NCBI GenBank assembly: GCA_009772985.1
Contig: WOUS01000011.1
Location: forward strand, 33,903-97,902
Length of the DNA stretch: 64,000 nt
Origin: Anaerolineaceae bacterium
Lineage (GTDB): Bacteria; Chloroflexota; Anaerolineae; Anaerolineales; Villigracilaceae
Direction: 5' to 3'
Shown: positions 56,950-64,000 of the stretch, piece after piece
How the letters are laid out: every line of letters begins with the position of its first letter
Position numbering within the stretch: position 1 is the stretch's first letter
Notes under the pieces: generated by a model
What the model saw: only the letters and a program-made list of their open reading frames with translations
Database searches by the model: none
Told to the model about the DNA's origin: nothing
Made by a program: the position numbers and the translations under genes

Positions 56950-58368
56950 ATGCTCGAAACCGACCGCAAACTCCGCAACCAGAACAAACTGGCAGAAATG
57001 CATCCCGTTTTCCGCGCCAAAGCGGCGGCTGTGCTCCAGGAGATGGAAAAGGCCGGTTACCGTCCGCGCGTTCAGGAAGCCTGGCGCTCGCCGGAAGACC
57101 AGCTGAAAGCCTTCCGCGCCGGAGCGACGCGGCTGCAATACGGCTTCCACAACGTCACCGCCGCCGACGGAACGAAGGAAGCCCTGGCCGCCGACATCAT
57201 TGACGACGACCGCCCCGACGGTGTCAAACTGCCCTACATCCTCCACCTGGCCGCGGCCGCCAAAAACAACGGCCTGACCACCGGCGCTTACTTCGACCTC
57301 GCGCCGGATAAAGTGATTAACCTCGATAAAGCCCTGACCGACCAGAATTGGAGCGCCCCGGTGCATATCGGCTGGGACCCGCTCCACGTGCAGGCGACAG
57401 GGCTGACGCCGGACGAAGCCAAAGCCGGGAAACGCCCGCCGGAGCCGGAGACAGGCAACGGGTCCGGCGCGAGCGAAGAGGCCGGCAGCGCAGCCGGACC
57501 GGGAACCGGGTCCGCCGCGACCGGCGGCAGCGCGTCCCCCTCCCCATCCGTCCCCGGCAAACGCCGCTACCGCCTCACGGACCTGGATGCGAACCAGTCG
57601 GCAGATTTCGAATGGAGCACGGCCTTCAAGCCGGTGATGCTGCTGGCGGTGCCGTACGTTTCGCAGTTGGGCCCCGGCGCGGACGTGCACCGCAACGACT
57701 GCGGCGCAGCCTGCGCGGTCATGCTCCTGCGCGCCTACCTCGGCCTGACGCTGACGCCCGACGAGTTTTACACCCGCTTCGCCATCCCCGGCGACGTGTA
57801 CCTGAGCGTGCCGCAGGTGCGCAACGCCATGGGCAGCCTGGGCCTGCTGACCGATTTCCGCGCCGGGCTGTCGCTCCAGGATGTCTTCAACACCATCGCC
57901 ACCGGCAAGCCGCTCGTCACCCTGCTGCGCTACAGGACGTTGAGCGCGGCCGGGCTGACGGAGAGGCCGTTCGAGGGTCCGCACTTTGCCGTGGCGGTCG
58001 GGATGGACTGCAAATATATCTACCTGCACGATCCGCTCTACAGCGACCCGGCGGCCGGCGAGGCGCACGCCTATCCGCTCGACTTGTTCTGGCAGGCCTG
58101 GAAAGACGTAGCCAGCGACCCCTCCCTGCCCAACCCGGAACGCTCGGCCATCATCCCGACGGCCGGTATCGGCTTCCGCCTGGCGCGGCGCGCCAAGATC
58201 ACCGCCCAGGCGCTGTACGTGCGCGCCGTCCCCAACGTCAACGGCAAGATCGTCGCCACCCTGCGCCGGAACGACATCGTGGAAATCCAGCGTGAGATGG
58301 GCGGCTGGGGCGAGATTGGCGAGGAGCGCTGGATCTCCCTTTCGTACACATCGCAGGTACCCGGATAA
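56950..58368 (+). CDS. Three-domain protein: M15-like peptidase, C39-like peptidase, SH3
   Basis: 472 aa. Residues 1-150 resemble L-alanyl-D-glutamate/D-Ala-D-Ala peptidases of phage endolysins (FRAKAAAVLQEMEKAGYRPRVQEAWRSPEDQLKAF, YGFHN, then HIGWDPLHVQ); a Gly/Ser/Ala linker at 165-200; residues 230-405 resemble C39-type papain-fold peptidases (NDCGAACAVMLLRAYLG with Cys, GPHFAVAVGMD with His, YIYLHDPLY with Asp); residues 410-472 are a bacterial SH3 domain. No signal peptide is visible, so export would need another route. GGAG precedes the ATG. Probably a wall-active enzyme; target unknown. Confidence 0.75.
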   Translation: MLETDRKLRNQNKLAEMHPVFRAKAAAVLQEMEKAGYRPRVQEAWRSPEDQLKAFRAGATRLQYGFHNVTAADGTKEALAADIIDDDRPDGVKLPYILHLAAAAKNNGLTTGAYFDLAPDKVINLDKALTDQNWSAPVHIGWDPLHVQATGLTPDEAKAGKRPPEPETGNGSGASEEAGSAAGPGTGSAATGGSASPSPSVPGKRRYRLTDLDANQSADFEWSTAFKPVMLLAVPYVSQLGPGADVHRNDCGAACAVMLLRAYLGLTLTPDEFYTRFAIPGDVYLSVPQVRNAMGSLGLLTDFRAGLSLQDVFNTIATGKPLVTLLRYRTLSAAGLTERPFEGPHFAVAVGMDCKYIYLHDPLYSDPAAGEAHAYPLDLFWQAWKDVASDPSLPNPERSAIIPTAGIGFRLARRAKITAQALYVRAVPNVNGKIVATLRRNDIVEIQREMGGWGEIGEERWISLSYTSQVPG

Positions 58369-58393
58369 CATCTCCGAAATCACGATATAATCA
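58361..58393 (+). promoter_or_regulatory. Promoter segment shared with 60152-60186
   Basis: CCGG..A..ATCTCCGAAATC, two variable bases, then ATATAATCA: nearly identical to the stretch before the substrate-binding protein gene. It overlaps the end of the three-domain gene and reads into the ferritin-like gene, giving a leader of about 35 bases. Confidence 0.5.
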
Positions 58394-58425
58394 GACAATC
58401 ATCCCCGCCTGACCAAGAAACGTTC

Positions 58426-58929
58426 ATGACCAACGCAACCATCGCCGATCTCTTCGAACTGTCCATCACGCTGGAACAAACTGCCGAAATGTTCTACCGC
58501 GGCCTGGCCGCCCGCTTTGCCCACGCGCCGGAAGCGGCCGCCTTCTGGAAGAATTACGCCGACGAGGAAGCCGGTCACGCCCGCTGGCTGGAAGATTTGC
58601 GCGCCCAGTTGGACGAATCCAAACTCCGCCAGCCTGCCAACGCCGCGCTGGTCGAAAGCGCCCGCCGCCTGCTCAGGAAAACGCCGGAAGAGGCGCTGGC
58701 AGGGATCACCAATCTCGAGGAGGCATACCAGACCGCCGTCGAGACGGAAAACTCGGAAACGAACACCATCTTCGAATTCCTCATCACCGATTACGCGCTC
58801 ACCAATCGCTCCAAGGACTTCCTGCGCGCCCAACTCCACGATCACGCCGACAAGGTCAGCCGGGAGTTCCCGTCCGCCTTCCAGAGCCGGATGACCCGGC
58901 TGGAAGTGAAGGCGCGAACCGGCGCGTAG
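58426..58929 (+). CDS. Ferritin-like / rubrerythrin-type di-iron protein
   Basis: 167 aa four-helix bundle. Iron ligands: a Glu in LEQTAEMFY, ExxH in DEEAGHARWL, then a Glu in ITNLEEAYQ and a second Exx(H) region around ETENSETNTIFEFL. The second ExxH lacks a clear His, so the di-iron site may be unusual. There is no rubredoxin domain. Proteins of this type handle iron or peroxide in anaerobes. It has its own promoter and is followed 41 bp later by the transporter gene. Confidence 0.75.
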   Translation: MTNATIADLFELSITLEQTAEMFYRGLAARFAHAPEAAAFWKNYADEEAGHARWLEDLRAQLDESKLRQPANAALVESARRLLRKTPEEALAGITNLEEAYQTAVETENSETNTIFEFLITDYALTNRSKDFLRAQLHDHADKVSREFPSAFQSRMTRLEVKARTGA

Positions 58930-58958
58930 CGAAAACAGACAGGGGGACAGGAATCCGG

Positions 58959-58964
58959 TACAAT
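58959..58964 (+). promoter_or_regulatory. -10 box of the EamA transporter gene
   Basis: TACAAT six bases before the ATG at 58971; leaderless layout. Confidence 0.5.
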
Positions 58965-58970
58965 CGCCCC

Positions 58971-59927
58971 ATGCCCAACACATCCCACATCACGCGCGGC
59001 TACACCGCCGCGCTGGTCAGCGCGGCCATCCTTTCGACGACGGCCATCTTCATCCGTTACCTGACCCAGACCTTCGGCCTGCCCGCCCTCATCCTGGCCT
59101 GCTGGCGCGACTTCATCGTCTTCTTCGCGCTGCTCCTGGCGCTGGCGCTCTTCCGCCGCCGGCTGCTGCGGGCAGACGTGCGCAGCCTGCCCTTCCTGCT
59201 CGCCTTCGGCCTGATGCTGGCGCTCTTCAACTCGCTCTGGACGCTCTCGGTGGCGTTCAACGGGGCGGCGGTCTCGACCGTGCTGGCGTACTCGTCGGCG
59301 GGATTCACGGCCATCCTGGGACGCTGGCTGTTGAAGGAACGGCTGGACTGGGCTAAATGGCTGGCGGTGGCGGCCAGTCTTGCCGGCTGCGTGCTCGTCT
59401 CGGGCGCGCTGGACCCGGCGGCCTGGCGCGTCAATCTGATCGGGATCGTCACCGGCATCCTCTCCGGCCTGTGGTACGCCATCTACACCCTGATGGGGCG
59501 CTCCGCCTCCCAGCGCGGACTCAATCCCTGGACGACGCTGGTCTACACCTTCGGATTCGCGGGGCTTTTCCTGCTGGGCTTCAACCTGTTCGGCGGCGGC
59601 ATCCTCCCCGGCGCGGCGTCCCGCCCGGCAGATTTCCTCTGGCTGGGGGATTCGTGGGTCGGCTGGGGGGCGCTGCTCCTGCTGGCGGCGGGGCCCACCC
59701 TGGCGGGGTTTGGGCTGTACAACGTAGCGCTCACCCACCTGCCCTCCAGCGTGGTGAACCTGATTGCCACGTCCGAGCCGGCTTTCACCGCAGCCATCGC
59801 CTATGTTTTCCTGGGGGAGCGTCTCACCTGGGTGCAGGCGGGAGGCAGTGTGCTCATCCTGGGCGGGGTGGCGCTGCTGCGGGTGTATGAGGGGTGGATG
59901 GAAAGGAAAGCCAGGCCGGAAGACTGA
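58971..59927 (+). CDS. EamA-family (DMT) transporter
   Basis: 318 aa with ten predicted helices in two EamA repeats. The first repeat starts GYTAALVSAAILSTTAIFIRYL and ends ILGRWLLKERLDWAKWLAVAASLAGCVLVSG; the second ends AYVFLGERLTWVQAGGSVLILGGVALL, both with the family E-R-L-x-W phrase. It probably exports a metabolite or amino acid across the inner membrane; the substrate cannot be told. Confidence 0.9.
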   Translation: MPNTSHITRGYTAALVSAAILSTTAIFIRYLTQTFGLPALILACWRDFIVFFALLLALALFRRRLLRADVRSLPFLLAFGLMLALFNSLWTLSVAFNGAAVSTVLAYSSAGFTAILGRWLLKERLDWAKWLAVAASLAGCVLVSGALDPAAWRVNLIGIVTGILSGLWYAIYTLMGRSASQRGLNPWTTLVYTFGFAGLFLLGFNLFGGGILPGAASRPADFLWLGDSWVGWGALLLLAAGPTLAGFGLYNVALTHLPSSVVNLIATSEPAFTAAIAYVFLGERLTWVQAGGSVLILGGVALLRVYEGWMERKARPED

Positions 59928-59976
59928 CCGGCAGGAAAACCCAATCCTCATGTTTTCTGCCGGACAAAAGAGAAAT

Positions 59977-60136
59977 GGGACGCGGATTGACGCGGACACT
60001 TGCACCTGCGGCAAGTGCAGGTGAAACGCGGATAAAACCGAGACAAAAAAAAACAAAGCCTGATTCCGCGTACATCCGCGCTCCCTGCACCCGTTCACCT
60101 GTCCCCCGCATTATGGGGGATCGGGTGTCCGCGTCC
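59977..60136. repeat. 160-bp inverted-repeat element (copy 2, inverted)
   Basis: Ends GGGACGCGGA and TCCGCGTCC; contains TCCCCCGCATTATGGGGGAT, the exact reverse complement of the core of the 42283-42376 element, plus an additional GCACCTGCGGCAAGTGCAGGT hairpin split over two arms. Non-coding. Confidence 0.78.
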
Positions 60137-60151
60137 AGCCAGGAGATTTGT

Positions 60152-60206
60152 CCGGTAGAGAATCTCCGAAATCCCAATATAATCAAGCAGTATGGTACAA
60201 AAATAA
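60152..60206 (+). promoter_or_regulatory. Promoter and 4-codon mini-ORF before the substrate-binding protein gene
   Basis: Segment 60152-60186 repeats the promoter at 58361-58393, with TATAAT at 60178-60183. Eight bases later ATG at 60192 opens MVQK, ending TAA at 60206, 12 bases before the real gene. This mirrors the mini-ORF before galE. Confidence 0.45.
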
Positions 60207-60217
60207 GTGAAAGAGCG

Positions 60218-61999
60218 ATGAAAAAACAAACTATACAAACCCTCCTCATCCTGATCGGGCTGGCCGGGCTGATCTATCTCGGCCTGTCTCTCGGCCGCGC
60301 CACGCAGGGATTGAATCCCGTCACCGTCACGCCAACTCCGACTGCGATCCCCGTTTCCCAGACTCCTTCCCCAAACCCAGAGCCGCAAACCATCCTCGAT
60401 GACCTGCGCGTGCGGCAGGCCATCGCCTACTGCACGGACCGGGGCTCTCTGATTCACACGGTCTATCCCTGGCTGGAGGATACGAAGCCCTTCGAGATGG
60501 ACTCGTTCCTGCCATCGAACCATCCATTTTACGCGGGGAATGATCCACAGTTTCAACGTTATCCGTACGATCCTGAAAAAGGCCGTGCCTTGCTTGAATC
60601 CGCTGGGTGGAGGTTGCCTGCGGGCGTGTCGTATCGAGTCAATGCAAAAGGGGAGGAGTTGCATCTCACACTGACAACCACCGCCGCTGATTTCAGAAAA
60701 ACCTGGGCCGCTGTTTTCATCGAACAGATGAAAACGTGCGGTTTACGCGTGGACGCCAGCCACTTTCCGGCTGACCAGTTTTACAGCGAAGAGGGCGCGC
60801 TCGTCCAGCGGGACTTCGAACTGGCCGCGCTTGCCTGGATTGCGCCAGCCGACGCGAATGTGCGCTGGCGATATGCCTGTGACGGCATCCCCTCCGCCAT
60901 CAATGAATTCACCGGGGAAAACTATGCCGGTTGGTGCAACCCCATTGCAGATCAGGCGATAAAACAGGCAGAGGAAAATTTGAAAAGAGAAGCGCTCAAA
61001 GACGCCTCCCGCGTTGTCCAGTTGGAATACGCCCGCGACCTGCCCGGCCTGCCGCTTTTCCAGCGAATGGATATCAGCGCGACGGCGGCCGATATGCAAA
61101 ACTTTATCTCTCTACCGACAGAAGTCTACACCTGGAACGCGGCGGAATGGGTCATACCGGGCAAGGACAGTATCGTAATCGGCGAACGCTCCGAACCGGC
61201 TGGCTTGCATCCATTGGATGATTCCTGGGTCAACGCCACCGTCCGCGCGCTCATCAATGGCCTGGATTATGTTCAGCGGGACTATGAGTATCAGCCAATC
61301 ACATTGAAACGCTTCCCCACGTTGGAGAACGGCGGGGCAACGATCAACGAAAGCGGGCAGTTGATTGTGACCTACGAATTCATCGAAGGCCTGACCTGGT
61401 CGGATGGCGCGCCCGTCTCGCGTGCGGATTATCAATTGGCGTATACCGCGCTCTGCGATCCAGAAGCGGCGGGCGAGTTTTTATATATCTCGCAAAGGTG
61501 CGACCAGATTGCCCGCGTGGACTTCATCCGTGATAACGCCTACACCGTGACTTATATCCCCGGCTATCATGACCCCGAATACTTCCTGCCTCCCATCGGT
61601 CGTCAGCCGGCCCATCGTCTCACCGAAGATGGGCGTCGGTTGGGAGATGTTCCGGCCAAATATTGGACATGGCTGGCGGAAGTCAACAACAACCCGATTG
61701 GCATCGGCCCCTATGTCTTGCAAAGTTGGGAATACGGAGAGCAAATGGTCTTCACTGCCAATCCGTATTACTTTGGCAAGCCGCCCGCCACACCCACCAT
61801 CATCATCCGTTTCATTCCGCAAGATGAGATAGTGAGTTACCTGTTACGCGGCGAAATAGACGTCGCCGATTCGTCTTCCTTATGGATAGGAACGAGCAAC
61901 TCCGCACTCTTGCAAGCCCAGTCCGACGGCAAGGTGCGATTGTATTTCGTGCCCAACTCGATATACGAACAATTGGATTTTCGGCTCACTGTGAAATAA
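60218..61999 (+). CDS. Family 5 solute-binding protein with permuted halves
   Basis: 593 aa. An N-terminal anchor (LLILIGLAGLIYLGLSLG) and short Thr-Pro linker are followed at about residues 50-310 by what is normally the C-terminal half of SBP family 5 proteins (DDLRVRQAIAYCTDRGSLI, YPYDPEKGRALLESAGW, RDFELAALAWI). After TYTWNAAEWVIPG comes the normal N-terminal half (IVIGERSEPAGLHPLDD, LTWSDGAPVSRADYQLAY, NNPIGIGPYVLQSWEYGEQ, YLLRGEIDVAD), ending EQLDFRLTVK. In the usual order that end would run straight into DDLRVRQA. Probably binds peptides; no permease genes are adjacent. Confidence 0.8.
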   Translation: MKKQTIQTLLILIGLAGLIYLGLSLGRATQGLNPVTVTPTPTAIPVSQTPSPNPEPQTILDDLRVRQAIAYCTDRGSLIHTVYPWLEDTKPFEMDSFLPSNHPFYAGNDPQFQRYPYDPEKGRALLESAGWRLPAGVSYRVNAKGEELHLTLTTTAADFRKTWAAVFIEQMKTCGLRVDASHFPADQFYSEEGALVQRDFELAALAWIAPADANVRWRYACDGIPSAINEFTGENYAGWCNPIADQAIKQAEENLKREALKDASRVVQLEYARDLPGLPLFQRMDISATAADMQNFISLPTEVYTWNAAEWVIPGKDSIVIGERSEPAGLHPLDDSWVNATVRALINGLDYVQRDYEYQPITLKRFPTLENGGATINESGQLIVTYEFIEGLTWSDGAPVSRADYQLAYTALCDPEAAGEFLYISQRCDQIARVDFIRDNAYTVTYIPGYHDPEYFLPPIGRQPAHRLTEDGRRLGDVPAKYWTWLAEVNNNPIGIGPYVLQSWEYGEQMVFTANPYYFGKPPATPTIIIRFIPQDEIVSYLLRGEIDVADSSSLWIGTSNSALLQAQSDGKVRLYFVPNSIYEQLDFRLTVK

Positions 62000-62260
62000 A
62001 AATCAGAACACTGGAAAGCGGGAAAACCGGACCGTATGATTATTTTCGCGATCATGGGGGCAGGTTTATTCCTTCTTGTCACAGGCTACATCCTGACCTG
62101 GATACGCTAAAATCAGCGGGAGAAAAAAGCGGCCGCTTGGCAAGTTCAGCGGGGTTGGGGGCGTGCCAGGTCAGAAATCGAAGAAACTTCCCGCCGGATA
62201 GGGGGTTTGCAATGTGTATCCCTTTGCAATTCTCATCACCTTCCCGCCAGGAGATTCCCC

Positions 62261-63505
62261 ATGCAAAAAGATAACTTCAAAGTCTACGGATATCGCTGGG
62301 TTGTGCTGCTCGCATTCATGCTGGTGGTAGCCATCAACCAGTTGCTCTGGATCACATTCGCCCCCATCACAGGGGATGCTGCCAAATTCTATGGGGTCTC
62401 AGACTTGAGCATCGGTCTCCTGTCCATGAGTTTCATGATCGTCTACATCCTGGTCTCGATCCCGGCTTCGTGGGTGATCGACACCTACGGCATCCGGGTG
62501 GCCGTGGGGATCGGCGCCATCCTGACCGGCATCTTCGGGATCATGCGCGGCCTGACGGCCTCAAGCTATACCTGGGTGCTGGTGGCGCAGATCGGGATCG
62601 CCATCGGCCAGCCCTTTATTCTGAACGCGGTGACAACGGTGGCGGCGCGCTGGTTCCCGGTCCGCGAGCGGGCGACCGCCTCCGGGTTGGGGTCGTTGGC
62701 GATGTACCTGGGCATCTTCCTCGGCCTGATTCTGACCCCCTTCCTGGCGGCCCGTTTCCAGATGGGCGGAATGCTGGTCGCGTATGGAATCGCAGCGGTC
62801 GTGGCAGCCATCGTATTCTTCATTTTCGCCAAAGAACGCCCGGCCACGCCTCCCTGCCCGCCGGGGATGGAGGTGCGCTCACTGGTGCTGGACGGCCTCA
62901 AGAAAATCTTCCGCCAGCGGGATTTCGTCCTGCTGATGATCATCTTCTTCATCGGGCTGGGGGCATTCAACGCCGTCACCACCTGGATCGAGGATATCCT
63001 GCGGCCGCGCGGCCTTTCGAGCGCGCAGGCCGGCGTCATCGGCGGACTGATGATCGTCGGCGGGATCGTCGGCGCGCTGGTCATGCCGTCCCTGTCCGAC
63101 AAGTACCGGAGGCGCATCCCGTTCATCCTGCTGGCGCTGGCCGGCGCGGCCCTGGGACTGGCCGGGATCACCTTTGCCATCGAATACTGGCTGCTGCTCA
63201 TCTCCGCTTTCGTGATGGGATTCTTCCTGCTCAGCGCCGGGCCGATCGGCTTCCAGTACGGGGCGGAGATCACCCACCCGGTCCCGGAAGGCACGTCGAA
63301 CGGCTTCTTGCTCCTGATGGGGCAAATCTCCGGGATCGCTTTCATCTTCGCCATGGATAGTCTCAAGTCCCAGCAGACCGGTTCGATGACCCTTTCTCTG
63401 GTTGTTCTGATTGGGCTGATCGCCCTGAGTCTAATTCTCGGTGCGCTTCTAAAAGAACCCAAAACTTTTCTCGCGGAGAGCGCAAAACCCACGAAAGGAA
63501 ATTAA
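62261..63505 (+). CDS. MFS transporter, FLVCR-like
   Basis: 414 aa with twelve predicted helices. YGYRWVVLLAFMLVVAINQLLWITFAPI, IVYILVSIPASWVIDTYGIRVAVGIGAILTGIFG and GQPFILNAVTTVAARWFPVRERATASGLG are close to the FLVCR/MFS pattern, in which motif A follows helix 2. FLVCR members move haem, choline or other small molecules; the substrate here is unknown. The start at 62261 is chosen because AGGAG lies 8 bp upstream; an in-frame ATG at 62207 would add a Cys-rich, non-conserved start. Confidence 0.88.
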   Translation: MQKDNFKVYGYRWVVLLAFMLVVAINQLLWITFAPITGDAAKFYGVSDLSIGLLSMSFMIVYILVSIPASWVIDTYGIRVAVGIGAILTGIFGIMRGLTASSYTWVLVAQIGIAIGQPFILNAVTTVAARWFPVRERATASGLGSLAMYLGIFLGLILTPFLAARFQMGGMLVAYGIAAVVAAIVFFIFAKERPATPPCPPGMEVRSLVLDGLKKIFRQRDFVLLMIIFFIGLGAFNAVTTWIEDILRPRGLSSAQAGVIGGLMIVGGIVGALVMPSLSDKYRRRIPFILLALAGAALGLAGITFAIEYWLLLISAFVMGFFLLSAGPIGFQYGAEITHPVPEGTSNGFLLLMGQISGIAFIFAMDSLKSQQTGSMTLSLVVLIGLIALSLILGALLKEPKTFLAESAKPTKGN

Positions 63506-63520
63506 TCCCCGAATTAAAAT

Positions 63521-63552
63521 AAAAAATGCGACGCACTCCTGAAGTGCGTCGC
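63521..63552. terminator. Hairpin after the MFS gene
   Basis: GCGACGCACT/AGTGCGTCGC, a 10-bp perfect stem with a 5-base loop. The T-run is on the minus strand (63521-63526), so it best fits a terminator for a minus-strand transcript, though it could also protect the MFS mRNA end. Confidence 0.6.
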
Positions 63553-64000
63553 CGGTCACCGACCCGGCGCCGTTCAATCGCTTGACGAAGATCGCGGTGA
63601 TGGAGGGAGACGGAAAAGAGAGTAATATTAGTCACACCGCCGCGCTGCTTGACCCCACAGCGCCCCGACCTTATTCACGTAGACGGCGCGACGTAGGCCA
63701 GCGGACCCCAAAGAACCGGGACAGGTAGCCACTTGCCCGCGGGATGGATTTGTTGTATAGTTATCTCAGGGTGAGCGTTATCATCATCCATGTGTGGTAG
63801 TTTCCATCCAAGAGCAGGCAGGTTGAGACTGTCAACCAAGGACATAGTTAGGCAAGAGAAAGCTATTTTTCTAGACCATGAATGAAGCTATCTAAAAAAA
63901 GTCTAGCCACCTGACAGTTTCGTAAAAAGGTGTTGATCGGCGAGCAAAACCGAGTAAATTAGGTTTCCACCACGAAACCGAATCCTTGGAGCTGCCGAAT
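63553..64000. other. Region without a recognised gene
   Basis: No open frame here shows family features or a good start. From about 63740 the base composition becomes A/T-richer and GTTGTATAGTTAT is a weak -10-like string, so a gene may begin beyond the window. Confidence 0.5.

Noticed and set aside
56950..58368. Remnant prophage
   Set aside because: Only one endolysin-like gene is present, with no phage structural, replication or integrase genes around it.
60218..61999. Two overlapping truncated SBP pseudogenes
   Set aside because: There is a single uninterrupted frame with a signal anchor and linker, so a permuted protein is the simpler reading.
63363..63635. Minus-strand frame at the right end
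   Set aside because: It overlaps the MFS gene and its terminator hairpin and has no recognisable features.

Overview
The window is about 62-65% GC by eye and looks like the chromosome of a Chloroflexota bacterium, most likely class Anaerolineae. This is an inference from the many lipoproteins and anchored proteins with Thr-Pro linkers, a CIRCE-controlled hrcA-grpE-dnaK-dnaJ cluster, a T-box in front of serS, pyruvate:ferredoxin oxidoreductase beside a dihydroorotate-dehydrogenase-like gene, nrfHA, and several promoters that place the start codon at the transcription start. The complete 16S gene could settle the lineage by alignment.

Layout. 1-2.4 kb: the end of a secreted esterase, galE and an M50 membrane protease. 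2.5-7.4 kb: heat-shock cluster. 7.5-13.5 kb: a DUF2442/DUF4160 pair, prmA, two exported proteins and the dnaX-ybaB-recR replication/repair group. 13.6-19.2 kb: a full rRNA operon (two promoters, 16S, tRNA-Ile, tRNA-Ala, 23S, 5S), then rpsU and infA. 19.9-24.5 kb, minus strand: nifJ and a DHOD-like gene. 24.7-32.6 kb: Nudix hydrolase, LysM lipoprotein, galK, a low-GC membrane gene, a metallophosphoesterase/D-aminoacyl-tRNA deacylase chimera, other lipoproteins and a HAD-GNAT fusion. 32.7-40.2 kb: ECF sigma and membrane partner, Memo-like protein, priA, an AbiEii-type toxin pair, a membrane protein and a Crp/Fnr regulator. 40.4-45.1 kb, minus strand: nrfHA, a lipoprotein and sbcC. 45.2-49.6 kb: three M42 aminopeptidases with a MntA-HepT module between the second and third. 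49.6-52.7 kb, minus strand: two membrane proteins, serS with its T-box leader and a sugar transferase. 52.9-63.5 kb: a two-component system, lytic transglycosylase, a membrane gene with LexA-type boxes, a three-domain peptidase protein, ferritin-like protein, DMT and MFS transporters and a substrate-binding protein whose halves are in swapped order. 63.5-64 kb holds no gene I can support.

The most unusual feature is a layer of short repeats of several kinds. (1) Degenerate tandem arrays with a strict 7- or 8-bp period lie between genes, often ending within a few bases of a start codon, and also in frame inside priA (four times), prmA and sbcC. (2) Hairpins with a 12-3-12 plan and GTRG/CYAC ends: three sit in the serS T-box leader and one is in frame in an M42 peptidase. 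(3) Paired 8-3-8 hairpins, triple hairpins and larger inverted-repeat elements occur between genes. The core genes that carry inserts stay open and keep their motifs.

Other points worth checking: duplicated priA 3-prime ends bracketing the toxin pair, the deacylase chimera, the permuted substrate-binding protein, and the LexA-like box lying exactly between -35 and -10 of a strong promoter.
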